The notes: generated by a model not told the origin, from the letters alone. A stretch of DNA of 9,765 bases from JBBRWV01 sp038248985 (GCA_038248985.1 JBBRWV010000129.1:1-9765), one strand, 5' to 3'. Positions 1 to 7,353 are shown, counted from the stretch's first letter. Numbers and translations: made by a program.

Positions 1-1197
1 CACCCCTTCCTCGAAATCGCCTCCGCCTTCCTCAAGCTCGGACTCATCTCCTTCGGCGGCCCCATCGCCCACCTCGGCTACTTCCGCACCGAATTCGTCG
101 CCAAGCGCCGCTGGCTCGACGACCCCGCCTACGCCGACCTCGTCGCCCTCTGCCAGTTCCTCCCCGGACCCGCCAGCTCCCAAGTCGTCTTCGCCCTCGG
201 CTCCGCCCGCGCCGGCACCCTCGGCGGACTCCTCGCCTCCCTCTGCTTCACCCTCCCCTCCGCTCTCCTCATGATCGCCTTCGCCTACGGCCTCGCCCTC
301 ACCGGCAACCTCCAACACGCCGGCTGGCTCCACGGCCTCAAACTCGCCGCCGTCGCCGTCGTCGCCCAAGCCGTCTTCAGCATGGCCAAAACCCTCTGTC
401 CAGACCGCCCCCGCCTCGCCCTCGCCCTCAGCGCCGCCATCACCCTCCTTCTCCTCCCCGGCGTCCTCACGCAACTCGCCCTCATCGCCACCGGTGCCCT
501 CCTCGGCTACCTCCTCTACCGCCACACGCTCTCCCCCACGCTCCTCCCTCGCGAAAAAATCCCCCTCCGCACCCACCTCGTCGCCGCCTCCGCCCTCCTC
601 ACCTTCTTCGCCCTCCTCATCCTGCTCCCCCTCCTCGCCACCGCCACCGGCCATCCCTCCCTCAAAGTCTTCGACAGCTTCTACCGCGCCGGCTCCCTCG
701 TCTTCGGCGGCGGACACGTCATCCTCCCCCTCCTCCGTGCCGAAGTCGTCCCCACACACTGGCTCACCGACGACCAATTCCTCGCCGGCTACGGCGCCGC
801 CCAGGCCCTCCCCGGCCCCCTCTTCACCCTCTCCGCCTACCTCGGCACCGCCATGACCCCCGGCCCGCACACCCCCACCTCCCACCCCTGGCTCAACGGC
901 CTCTGGTGCCTCCTCGCCATCTTCCTACCCGCCTGGCTCCTCATCGCCGGCGCCCTCCCCTTCTGGCACCGCCTCCGCGCCACCTCCTGGGCCCAGTCCG
1001 CCCTCCGCGGCGCCAACGCCACCGTCGTCGGCATCCTCCTCGCCGCCCTCTACTCCCCCGTCATCACCGAATCCATCCACACCCTCCCCGACCTCGCCAC
1101 CGCCCTCCTCGCCTTCACCGCCCTCCAATTCCTCAAACTCCCCTCCTGGTCCATCGTCCTCCTCACCGCCCTCACCGCCCACTTCCTCCTCCCCTAA
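1..1197 (+). CDS. chrA: Chromate transporter, ChrA family (5' end outside window)
   Basis: This is a polytopic inner-membrane transporter of the CHR family; studied members export chromate using the membrane gradient. The reading frame is open from base 1 and gives 398 residues before TAA, so only a short N-terminus is missing compared with usual bidomain proteins of about 390-450 residues. The two homologous CHR halves are visible. The first carries FGGP (residues 18-21) followed by an HLGYFR stretch and QFLPGPASSQ (52-61). The second carries FGGGH (235-239) and AQALPGPLFTLSAYLG (267-282). Hydrophobic helices fill the rest. An internal ATG at 271 would lose the first FGGP motif and is not the start. 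Codon use is extremely C-rich, as in the ABC cluster downstream. It converges with the regulator at 1270-2472. The family call is firm; actual chromate specificity is inferred, since many family members are untested. Confidence 0.93.
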   Translation, partial: HPFLEIASAFLKLGLISFGGPIAHLGYFRTEFVAKRRWLDDPAYADLVALCQFLPGPASSQVVFALGSARAGTLGGLLASLCFTLPSALLMIAFAYGLALTGNLQHAGWLHGLKLAAVAVVAQAVFSMAKTLCPDRPRLALALSAAITLLLLPGVLTQLALIATGALLGYLLYRHTLSPTLLPREKIPLRTHLVAASALLTFFALLILLPLLATATGHPSLKVFDSFYRAGSLVFGGGHVILPLLRAEVVPTHWLTDDQFLAGYGAAQALPGPLFTLSAYLGTAMTPGPHTPTSHPWLNGLWCLLAIFLPAWLLIAGALPFWHRLRATSWAQSALRGANATVVGILLAALYSPVITESIHTLPDLATALLAFTALQFLKLPSWSIVLLTALTAHFLLP

Positions 1198-1269
1198 CCA
1201 CGCCCCGCGTCTCCATCCGCCCCCTCCCCCATGCCCAGAGATTGCAATCCCTGCGGCCTACACTCGCCC

Positions 1270-2472
1270 TTAACCATCGCTTGCCTCACTTGTACCACGC
1301 CTTCCATGGCCGTCCGGCATGGGCTTGATGCACGCATCGCGGTAAGCCGCTGGAGACCGTCCCGTTTCCGCCTTGAATGCCGCCAGAAGCCGATTGGGAT
1401 TTGCAAAACCGGTGGCGGTCGCAATCTCCCGAATACTCAATCGCGTGTGCGCCAGCAGGTACTTCGCACGCTCCATCCGCACCCGCTGAATCTCGTCCTT
1501 CAGCGAAATGCCCAACGATCTGCGGAACCGCCGCTCCAGCGTCCGCCGCGTCAGTGGAATGCTCCGCAAAATCTGCGACACATCCATCCCCTCATTCGCG
1601 TGCTCCCGGATGTACCGCAACGCGTCGATCACGTCCGCGTCGTCCACCGCCTGCGCATCGCTCGAAGTACGCGTGATCACGCCGCTCGGCGGGAGCAACG
1701 TAACCGGGCGATCCGGCGCGATCCCATGAATAAGCTCCACAAGGCACGCACCCGCCAGCGAACCCATGCGCTCAAATGGCAGCTCCATGCTCGAAAGCCC
1801 CGTACTGCCTTGATGAAAAGCCCCGTCGTTATCTACGCCCAAAATCGCAATCTGCATCGGCACGCTCAGCCCAATCGCCACCGCCGTGCTCAGCAGGCGG
1901 TTCGCCAGAATATCATTGTAAGCAAAAAGCGCAACCGGCTTGGGCAGCCCCCCCAGCCAGGTCCCCGGATCTTCCCGCGCCAGCGTAGCGCCGGCAGGCA
2001 GTCGCGCCGAGGGACCGTACCAGGAAACTTCTCGCCCCGCAGCGTGGAGCACCGCCGCAAATCCATGCCCCCGCTGTTCCTCCACCATATCCGATCCCTC
2101 AGGCGGAATCGCCGACGCGTAGGCGAAGTGGTGGTAGTTACGCCCAAGAAAATAGTTCGCAGCCGCCTCCCCCACCGCGCGGTCGTCGATCGCAATCGTG
2201 GGACTCGAAACGCCGGCCGCAATGCTTGGAACGATGATTGCCGGAATGCCGCTGTCCATCACCATCTGAATCTGCTCGCCCCGGGTGGTTGCCACCACCA
2301 GCCCTTGAATATCCAGCCCCTCGAACGGACGATCAAACAACAGTTCCGGCGAGATCACCACCAGTCGCCACCGTCCACGCTTCGCGCAATCGCTAGCGAC
2401 AATGTAGTCGATGAGCCCGCGGTGGATCTGACGGGCGTAAAAGTCGTCGGTGTTGGCGATGAGTGCGATCAT
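1270..2472 (-). CDS. XylR-type transcriptional regulator (LacI-like sensor + AraC HTH)
   Basis: This is a cytoplasmic DNA-binding regulator that probably senses a sugar or sugar derivative. From the ATG at 2472 it is 400 residues. Residues about 1-270 resemble the periplasmic-binding-protein/LacI effector domain, opening with MIALIANTDDFYARQIHRGL and containing ILGVDND near 210-216, the hallmark of the XylR subfamily. Residues about 280-378 form an AraC/XylS double helix-turn-helix: RTLERRFRRSLG in the first, then LSIREIATATGFANPNRLLAAFK in two parts and GRSPAAYR at the end. An in-frame TTG at 2499 would add nine residues, but it runs into the direct-repeat operator and the family normally begins close to this ATG. 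The gene is divergent from the PEP-CTERM gene and shares its upstream region, so it may control that gene and itself. The ligand cannot be told from sequence. Codon use is less C-biased than in the flanking genes. Confidence 0.93.
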   Translation of the reverse strand: MIALIANTDDFYARQIHRGLIDYIVASDCAKRGRWRLVVISPELLFDRPFEGLDIQGLVVATTRGEQIQMVMDSGIPAIIVPSIAAGVSSPTIAIDDRAVGEAAANYFLGRNYHHFAYASAIPPEGSDMVEEQRGHGFAAVLHAAGREVSWYGPSARLPAGATLAREDPGTWLGGLPKPVALFAYNDILANRLLSTAVAIGLSVPMQIAILGVDNDGAFHQGSTGLSSMELPFERMGSLAGACLVELIHGIAPDRPVTLLPPSGVITRTSSDAQAVDDADVIDALRYIREHANEGMDVSQILRSIPLTRRTLERRFRRSLGISLKDEIQRVRMERAKYLLAHTRLSIREIATATGFANPNRLLAAFKAETGRSPAAYRDACIKPMPDGHGRRGTSEASDG

Positions 2473-2491
2473 CAAATCATTATCGCCCAAA

Positions 2492-2524
2492 TGTCGCAAA
2501 AATCGTTATTTTTGTCGCAAAAAT
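2492..2524. promoter_or_regulatory. Probable operator: two 12-bp direct repeats spaced 21 bp
   Basis: TGTCGCAAAAAT occurs identically at 2492-2503 and 2513-2524, start-to-start 21 bp, which is two helical turns. The stretch between forms the inverted repeat AAAAAT-CGTT-ATTTTT (2498-2513). AraC-family proteins typically contact direct-repeat half-sites about 21 bp apart. A weaker third copy (TATCGCCCAAAT, 9 of 12 matches) lies at 2481-2492. The position, 20 bp upstream of the regulator ATG, suits autoregulation and possibly control of the divergent gene. Function is inferred. Confidence 0.55.
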
Positions 2525-2532
2525 GGCGGACC

Positions 2533-2562
2533 TGCACTCCATCTTGGAGATACTCTTATAAC
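2533..2562 (+). promoter_or_regulatory. Weak candidate promoter for the PEP-CTERM gene
   Basis: TTATAA at 2556-2561 is preceded by TGCACT at 2533-2538 with a 17-bp gap. The -35 match is poor (3 of 6), which would fit an activator-dependent promoter next to the AraC-like half-sites. Read on the other strand, the same AT-rich spot gives TATAAG, which could serve the regulator. No transcription data support either reading. Confidence 0.2.
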
Positions 2563-2649
2563 ACTGCATCAACCACCATCACTAAACGCGGTTATTAACA
2601 CCCTTACACCCACGGCGGTACACCCAGAACGATAAAACGCCTTACGCAT

Positions 2650-2669
2650 GCCTTTTGAGGAGAAAAGGC
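2650..2669 (+). promoter_or_regulatory. Leader hairpin with a GAGGAG loop
   Basis: GCCTTTT (2650-2656) pairs perfectly with AAAAGGC (2663-2669) around the loop GAGGAG. It sits in the probable 5' leader of the PEP-CTERM gene, 23 bases before the chosen ATG. The purine loop resembles a Shine-Dalgarno sequence. It could be an mRNA stability or translation element, or a protein-binding inverted repeat. There is no U-run, so it is not a terminator. Confidence 0.4.
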
Positions 2670-2679
2670 GCCAGCGTCG

Positions 2680-2685
2680 AAGGAG
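2680..2685 (+). promoter_or_regulatory. Ribosome binding site (AAGGAG)
   Basis: AAGGAG ends seven bases before the ATG at 2693. It is the best Shine-Dalgarno match in the window and the reason for preferring this start. A weaker GGAG (2730-2733) lies seven bases before the alternative ATG at 2741. Confidence 0.5.
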
Positions 2686-2692
2686 AGAGAGC

Positions 2693-3463
2693 ATGTCATT
2701 ACTGAATCATTCCCTTTCTTTCTCTTTTCGGAGCGTTACTATGCGAATTTCTCCCAAATCATTCGTCACCCTCAGCGTCCTTGCCGCCGGCCTTCTCGGA
2801 GCGAGCAGTCCAGCCCATGCTGCCTTCGTTACCACCTGGGCCGCCGGCACCTTCACCGGTAATGCCATTCTCGACGGCTCGGTCCTGCCCGGAAAAACGC
2901 TGCTCTACGCCGACGATACCTTCGGCGGCGCTATTACCACCAACGGCGTGCCTTTCACTCGCAACAATAATAATGTCACGTATCTTACTAACAGTTCCGA
3001 ACCCGGACAGTACAATCTTTTTTTAACTGGAACCACTTCACCGCTCGATGCCAACTTTGACACTATTCTCACGTCCGCCTTCTACGCCGGTGGCAGCGGC
3101 GCCAAATCAACCGTCGCGACGCTTAAGGGCCTCACCAGTGGGGATACGTACGGGGTACTATTCCTCGCCATTGACTCCCGCGAGTCTACGAACGGCCGCA
3201 CAATACAAGTCAATGATGGAACCACCTCTTCCCCCGATCAACGATATGCCTGGTACAGTGACAATATTATCAAGGGCGGTTACGTGACCGCCACATTTAC
3301 CGCCGATTCGGCCACTCAGGCCTTCAACATCAAAGGCTACGAAGGCCTGGTCAGCGCGATCGTCGTCTATGGACCCACCGTGGTGGAAGTCCCCGAACCC
3401 GCCTCCCTCGGCCTACTCTCCCTCGGCGGCCTCGCCCTCCTCGCCCGCCGACGCCAAAAATAA
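2693..3463 (+). CDS. Secreted PEP-CTERM sorting domain protein
   Basis: This is an exported surface or matrix protein of 256 residues whose biochemical role is not recognised. A Sec signal peptide with hydrophobic core (SFVTLSVLAAGLLGA) ends at a likely AHA cleavage site. The C-terminus is a classic PEP-CTERM tripartite signal: VPEPASLG, the hydrophobic stretch LLSLGGLALLA, then RRRQK. In this family an exosortase system recognises this tail. The mature part is rich in Thr, Ser, Gly and Asn and predicted beta-rich, plausibly a jelly-roll-like fold, without obvious catalytic residues. The start at 2693 has the better ribosome site; starting at 2741 would give a more normal-length signal peptide and 240 residues and is a real alternative. 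The gene is monocistronic, ended by a strong terminator. GC is visibly lower than in the neighbours (about 43% in one 60-base line counted), and codon use is less C-biased. Control by the divergent regulator is inferred. Confidence 0.88.
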   Translation: MSLLNHSLSFSFRSVTMRISPKSFVTLSVLAAGLLGASSPAHAAFVTTWAAGTFTGNAILDGSVLPGKTLLYADDTFGGAITTNGVPFTRNNNNVTYLTNSSEPGQYNLFLTGTTSPLDANFDTILTSAFYAGGSGAKSTVATLKGLTSGDTYGVLFLAIDSRESTNGRTIQVNDGTTSSPDQRYAWYSDNIIKGGYVTATFTADSATQAFNIKGYEGLVSAIVVYGPTVVEVPEPASLGLLSLGGLALLARRRQK

Positions 3464-3495
3464 ACCCAGTTCCTCCTCTGGCCCAATACCAAAAA

Positions 3496-3536
3496 CGAAC
3501 TCGCCTGCACCCACGCAGGCGAGTTCGCTCTTTTTT
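3496..3536 (+). terminator. Intrinsic (Rho-independent) terminator
   Basis: A perfect 13-bp stem, CGAACTCGCCTGC (3496-3508) with GCAGGCGAGTTCG (3515-3527), closes a 6-base loop and is followed by CTC and six T residues (3531-3536). It begins 32 bases after the PEP-CTERM stop codon and ends that transcript. An A-run at 3491-3495 faces the T-run, so it may work partly in the reverse direction too, although no reverse gene ends here. Confidence 0.93.
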
Positions 3537-3622
3537 CACACCTCCCCTTTCGCCCCCCTCCACCGCCCATTCCCCCTCTCACCTCCTTCGTCTCTTCCCG
3601 CCTTCACGTTAAACTCCCCTCC

Positions 3623-3862
3623 ATGCTCCCACTCCAAAACATCTCCAAATCCTTCGGCCCCTTCGCCGCACTCCAAGACATTTCCCTGGGCGACGCCCCC
3701 GGCGCCGCCGACGCCGCAGGCATCCCCGGCGCCACCCAAAAAATCCCCCACAAACTCTTCGAAATGCTCCCCTACGCCGCCGCCCTCCTCGCCCGCGCCC
3801 TCCTGTCCCGCGCCAAAACCTCCCCCACCACCCTCGCCCAACCCTGGCCAAAAAATCACTGA
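3623..3862 (+). pseudogene. Deletion-fusion remnant: ABC ATPase start joined to ABC permease end
   Basis: This intact 79-codon ORF looks like two unrelated gene ends joined. Residues 1-22 (MLPLQNISKSFGPFAALQDI and two more) match the first strand of ABC ATPases of the sugar/nucleoside type, stopping well before any Walker A. From about residue 24 the text changes to the C-terminal end of the second membrane permease of the same transporter type: GIPGATQKIPHKLFEMLPYA, a last hydrophobic helix (AAALLARALLS), then a TLAQPWPKNH tail. In BMP-type operons the usual order is ATPase, permease 1, permease 2, so one in-frame deletion of some 3 kb would give exactly this product. No ATPase or transport function can remain. 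It has the C-rich codon style of the flanking ABC cluster. A functional small membrane protein is possible but less likely. The fusion reading rests on recognising family text, not on a search. Confidence 0.7.
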
Positions 3863-3991
3863 GTCCCGCCCCATCCAAAAAAGCCCTGTCTGTCCATGGC
3901 CATCCAACCATCTATCCCATGGCCACCCCACAACTGGAATTACTCCCCGAACCCGCTATCATCCATTTCATCATTCAAATCCCGTCGTAAT

Positions 3992-4028
3992 CTTGAAACT
4001 TGAACCTTGAAACTTGAACCTTAAAACT
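3992..4028. repeat. Short tandem repeat, 14-bp unit (heptamer-based)
   Basis: CTTGAAACTTGAAC occurs twice in perfect tandem (3992-4005 and 4006-4019), followed by a degenerate CTTAAAACT. The unit is itself two near-identical heptamers, CTTGAAA and CTTGAAC. It lies 57 bases upstream of the ABC cluster start. TTGAAC resembles a -35 element, but I see no good -10 at the right distance. It could be a binding array or simple slippage product. Confidence 0.75.
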
Positions 4029-4060
4029 CCCTCTTGGCCATTCTCCTTTGATTCTCGCAT

Positions 4061-4084
4061 TTCCTAACCGATGGGCGGTTCCTA
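4061..4084 (+). promoter_or_regulatory. Small hairpin and direct repeat at the ABC cluster start
   Basis: AACCG (4066-4070) and CGGTT (4076-4080) form a 5-bp inverted repeat around ATGGG, and TTCCTAA occurs on both sides (4061-4067 and 4079-4085). The block abuts the start codon at 4085. It could influence translation start; it is short enough to be chance. Confidence 0.25.
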
Positions 4085-6394
4085 ATGCTCCTCATGCAGT
4101 TCACCCCGCGCCCCATCCCCCGCGCGCCATCCCTCCTCACCCTCCTCCTCATCATCCTCCTTCTCACGCTCGCCCCCGCCTTCGCCTTCGCCCAAAACGT
4201 AAACGAAAGCAAAAAACTCAAAAGCTACGCCCCCACCTCCCCCTACCCCGCCACCCCCAACCAATGGACCACCCTCTTCGGTCGCGTCCAAAACGATTCC
4301 CCTCAACCCGCCCGCATCCTCCTCACCACCAAACTCGACGGCCAGCCCTCCATCCAATACGCCTCCGCCGTCTGGCTCCCGCCCCATTCCATCCGCACCT
4401 TTCCCCAAATCGTCCGCACCGGCAAAATCGCCGACAACGCCCTCGCTTCTCGCCTCACCTCCGCTCTCCTCACCGACGCCCACCCCGAACAAATCCTCTC
4501 CACCGACGAAGGCCTCATCCGTTCGCAATCCACCCCCACCGTCATCGCCGGCTTCATTGACCCCGAGGACGCATCCACCTGGGCACTCCTCAGCACCCTC
4601 CGCAAAAACCACTCCCTCCCCCGCAGCCTCACTTCGCTCTCGGCGAATCAATTCCCCCCCGCCGCCCTCGGCTTCGCCGGAGTCACCCACCTCATCCTCG
4701 CCACCACCCCCGACCTCGACTCCGCCCAAATGCAGGCCCTTCGCGATTGGCTCGTCGCCGGAGGCAAAATCCTCATCCTCGAAGACCGCGTCGATCCCGC
4801 CTTCCTCGCCCGCCTCCTTCTCGACGCCTGGACTCTCCACCGCCTCGATTCCGTCCCCGTCCCCCACCTCCTCGCCGCCCAAAACTCTGCCGCCCCCCTC
4901 ATCCCTCTCGACCCCCCCGCCGCTTTCTCCCGCGTCCTCACCGCCGGCAACGAACAAACTCTCCACTCCCTCGACGGCTTCCCCACCCTCCTCAAAAAGC
5001 CCCTCGGCCTCGGCGAAATCTACATCCTCACCCTCGACCCCCGCGCCTGGTTCACCTCCGACCAACGCCCCACCCAGCCCCTCGAAATCCTCGCCTCCAC
5101 CTTCACCGTCACCACCCCGCGCCTCGAAACCGAAACCCGTCCCCTCCACGCCCTCGCCGAGTCCAAAATCGGCTACCAGATCGTCTCCCGAAATTCCGTC
5201 GCCTTCATCCTCGCCTCTTTCATCGTCGCCCTCATCCTCGCCGCACTCTTCATGCACCGCCTCCATCGCACCGCCCAGGCCAGCGCCCTCGCCCCACTCC
5301 TCGCCCTCCTCACCGGCCTCGTCCTCGTCCTCATTGGTGCCACCGTCCGCAGCGGCATCCAACCCGCCGTCTCCTCCGCCGCCGTCATCACCCCCGCCCC
5401 GCAACTCCACCGCGAACTCCTCTCCGGCGTCGCCGACATCTACGCCGCACAAGCCCAATCCCAACGCCTCCGCATGGCCCAAAACACCATGCTCTGGCCC
5501 GCCACCCCGCCCCCCGCCGGTGCCCTCCTCCGCCTCCTCTGGACCGACACCCTCTCCGCCGAATGGCGCAACCTCCCCCTCCCCGCCGGCTCCGTCCTCC
5601 GCATGAACCTCGCCGCCGCCGCCCCCCTCCATGACTCCCCCCTCATCTCCGCCCGTTTCACCTCCCGCGGCCTCGAAGGCACCCTCTCCCTCCCCTCCCC
5701 AACCTCTGCCAACCTCGATCAACTCCTCCTCTACTCCCCCCTCGGCTGGATCCGCCCCTCTCTCACCTCCTCCAACACCTTCCTCCTCGCCGATCAACCC
5801 ATGAACAACCCCCTCTCCGCCGCCTCTGAATCCGCCGCCAACCCCTCCAACCTCCTCCACATCTTCACCGACAACTCCCTCCGCCAACTCCGTCTCGCCT
5901 CCGCCGAATCCACCCTCACCGCCTTCGCCCTCTCGCAATCGCAATCCACTCCCCCACCCCTCGACCTCGACGACATCCGCGCCTCCCAAACCGCCCTTCA
6001 CCGCGCCGCCCGCATCATCAACATCCCCCTCACCATCTCCCCCGCCCAACCCCGCCAACCCCTCTCCATCCCCGCCGCCCTCATCGCCCTCGAAGTCAAC
6101 CGCGCCTTTGATCGCCCCAAAGGCATCGCCCCCTACGACGTCCTCAAGAGCGAATGGCTCACCGGCCTCGGCAACCCCGCCGAATTCCTCATCCGCTTCA
6201 ATTCCCCCCGCGGCAAAAACGAAATCATCCTCCCCATCGCCGCCTTCCCCCCCAACGCCGAGGGCCGCATCGACCTCATCCTCCGCATCTCCGATGTCCT
6301 CGGCCCTGACCGCACCCGCACCTGGGGCATCCTCCACGCCGAACTCCACGCCCAGGGCACCGTCGCCCCATCCCCTACCAACCCCAACAAATAA
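4085..6394 (+). CDS. Membrane-anchored protein with GATase-like periplasmic domain, partner of ABC-2 transporter
   Basis: No characterised gene is recognised. The 769-residue product starts with a signal or anchor helix (about 16-36, ending PAFAFA-Q). Residues about 37-370 should be outside the cytoplasm; within them, residues 199-233 (GVTHLILATTPDL, then LRDWLVAGGKILILED) have the strand-helix-strand look of class I glutamine amidotransferase-like folds found in GldG-type and DUF4350-type proteins. I see no catalytic Cys-His pair, so it is probably a non-enzymatic version. Two helices follow (about 373-391 and 401-421), separated by a basic loop (HRLHRTAQ) that should be cytoplasmic, which puts the 422-769 region outside as well. 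The ABC ATPase gene follows after 11 bases, so the two are almost certainly co-transcribed. By analogy with GldG it may be an auxiliary subunit of the exporter. The start could also be the ATG at 4094. Codon use is extremely C-rich; there is no Shine-Dalgarno sequence. Confidence 0.85.
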   Translation: MLLMQFTPRPIPRAPSLLTLLLIILLLTLAPAFAFAQNVNESKKLKSYAPTSPYPATPNQWTTLFGRVQNDSPQPARILLTTKLDGQPSIQYASAVWLPPHSIRTFPQIVRTGKIADNALASRLTSALLTDAHPEQILSTDEGLIRSQSTPTVIAGFIDPEDASTWALLSTLRKNHSLPRSLTSLSANQFPPAALGFAGVTHLILATTPDLDSAQMQALRDWLVAGGKILILEDRVDPAFLARLLLDAWTLHRLDSVPVPHLLAAQNSAAPLIPLDPPAAFSRVLTAGNEQTLHSLDGFPTLLKKPLGLGEIYILTLDPRAWFTSDQRPTQPLEILASTFTVTTPRLETETRPLHALAESKIGYQIVSRNSVAFILASFIVALILAALFMHRLHRTAQASALAPLLALLTGLVLVLIGATVRSGIQPAVSSAAVITPAPQLHRELLSGVADIYAAQAQSQRLRMAQNTMLWPATPPPAGALLRLLWTDTLSAEWRNLPLPAGSVLRMNLAAAAPLHDSPLISARFTSRGLEGTLSLPSPTSANLDQLLLYSPLGWIRPSLTSSNTFLLADQPMNNPLSAASESAANPSNLLHIFTDNSLRQLRLASAESTLTAFALSQSQSTPPPLDLDDIRASQTALHRAARIINIPLTISPAQPRQPLSIPAALIALEVNRAFDRPKGIAPYDVLKSEWLTGLGNPAEFLIRFNSPRGKNEIILPIAAFPPNAEGRIDLILRISDVLGPDRTRTWGILHAELHAQGTVAPSPTNPNK

Positions 6395-6405
6395 GCAGGT
6401 TCCCT

Positions 6406-7353
6406 ATGCCTCAGCCCGCCGTCGAAACCCGCAACCTCTCCAAACACTACGGAGAATTCGTCGCCCTCGACAACCTCTCCCTCCACGCCAACCCCGGCGA
6501 AATCCTCGGCTTCATCGGCCCCAACGGCGCCGGCAAAACCACCACCATCAAAATCCTCGTCGGCCTCGTCCGACCCACCTCCGGCTCCGCCTCCATCGCC
6601 GGCTTCGACTGCGCCAAAGACGCCCGCAAAGTCAAAAACCTCATCGGCTACATGCCCGACACCTTCGGCGGTTACGACAACATGCGCGTCCGCGAGTATC
6701 TCGATTTCTTCGCCGCCGCCTACAAAATCCCCCGCAAAATCCGCGCCGCCAAAATCGACCAAACCCTCCAACTCACCGGCACCACACACATGGCCGACCT
6801 CTACACCGAAGCCCTCTCCCACGGCATGAAACAACGCATCGGCCTCGCCCGCACACTCCTCCACGAACCCCAGGTCCTCATCCTCGACGAACCCGCCAAC
6901 GGCCTCGATCCCCTCGCCCGCGTCGAAATGCGCGAAATCATCCTCCGCCTCGCCGCCGCCGGCAAAACCGTCCTCGTCACCTCCCACATCCTCCCCGAAC
7001 TCGCACGCATCTGCTCCACCGTCGCCATCATCACCCGCGGAAAACTCCGCGCCTTCGGCCCCCTCGACCAAATCATGCGCGCCCTCCGCCAACGCCGCAC
7101 CCTCGAACTCCTCACCCTCGACATCCCCTCCCTCACCCGCGCCCAAACCCTCCTCCGCTCCCTCCTCGAACCCTCCGCCGAATTCGTCCTCTCCGAATCT
7201 GAATCCACCCTCCGCATCAGCACCACCCTCGACGACGCCGCACTCGCCGCCACCCTCCGCAAACTCCTCGAACACAACATCCCCGTCGTCCAATTCCGCG
7301 AAGTCATCCAAGACCTCGAAGACGCCTTCCTCACCGTCACCGCCAACACCTGA
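6406..7353 (+). CDS. ABC transporter ATP-binding protein (ABC-2 type)
   Basis: This is the cytoplasmic ATPase of an ABC-2 type exporter, 315 residues, which is the usual length. Visible motifs: Walker A GPNGAGKT (38-45), a Q-loop region reading IGYMPD (80-85) in which the usual Gln is Asp, as in a known branch of ABC-2 ATPases, signature LSHGMKQR (137-144) in place of LSGGQ, Walker B VLILDEP (157-163) with the catalytic Glu, and the H-loop VTSH (191-194). After about residue 215 comes a C-terminal domain of roughly 100 residues typical of this subfamily, with no recognised ligand site. All catalytic residues are present, so the enzyme should be active. It follows the GATase-like gene by 11 bases and precedes the permease by 51 bases. 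Both it and the upstream gene are preceded by GGTTCC plus two bases directly before ATG, rather than by a Shine-Dalgarno sequence. The substrate is unknown. Confidence 0.95.
   Translation: MPQPAVETRNLSKHYGEFVALDNLSLHANPGEILGFIGPNGAGKTTTIKILVGLVRPTSGSASIAGFDCAKDARKVKNLIGYMPDTFGGYDNMRVREYLDFFAAAYKIPRKIRAAKIDQTLQLTGTTHMADLYTEALSHGMKQRIGLARTLLHEPQVLILDEPANGLDPLARVEMREIILRLAAAGKTVLVTSHILPELARICSTVAIITRGKLRAFGPLDQIMRALRQRRTLELLTLDIPSLTRAQTLLRSLLEPSAEFVLSESESTLRISTTLDDAALAATLRKLLEHNIPVVQFREVIQDLEDAFLTVTANT

Noticed and set aside
1240..1249. GATTGCAATC palindrome between chrA and the regulator as a bidirectional terminator
   Set aside because: The 10-bp palindrome has no loop and no adjacent T-run, so it does not meet terminator criteria; it is probably chance.
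1231..2598. 455-codon plus-strand ORF opposite the regulator
   Set aside because: It is Arg/His/Pro-rich with no recognisable domain, while the minus strand encodes a clear LacI-like plus AraC protein.
2648..2692. Longer start (ATG 2648) for the PEP-CTERM protein
   Set aside because: It lacks a ribosome site, overlaps the leader hairpin and would add a highly basic stretch ahead of the signal peptide.
3919..3990. 23-codon ORF (MATPQLELLPEP start) between the scar ORF and the ABC cluster
   Set aside because: It is very short, has no ribosome site and no recognised family, and an overlapping frame from 3896 is equally open. Chance is sufficient explanation.
4082..6349. 755-codon minus-strand ORF opposite the GATase-like gene
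   Set aside because: Its product is almost only Gly, Glu, Asp and Ala, the mirror of C-rich codons on the plus strand. The plus-strand frame has a signal peptide, helices and domain-like text.
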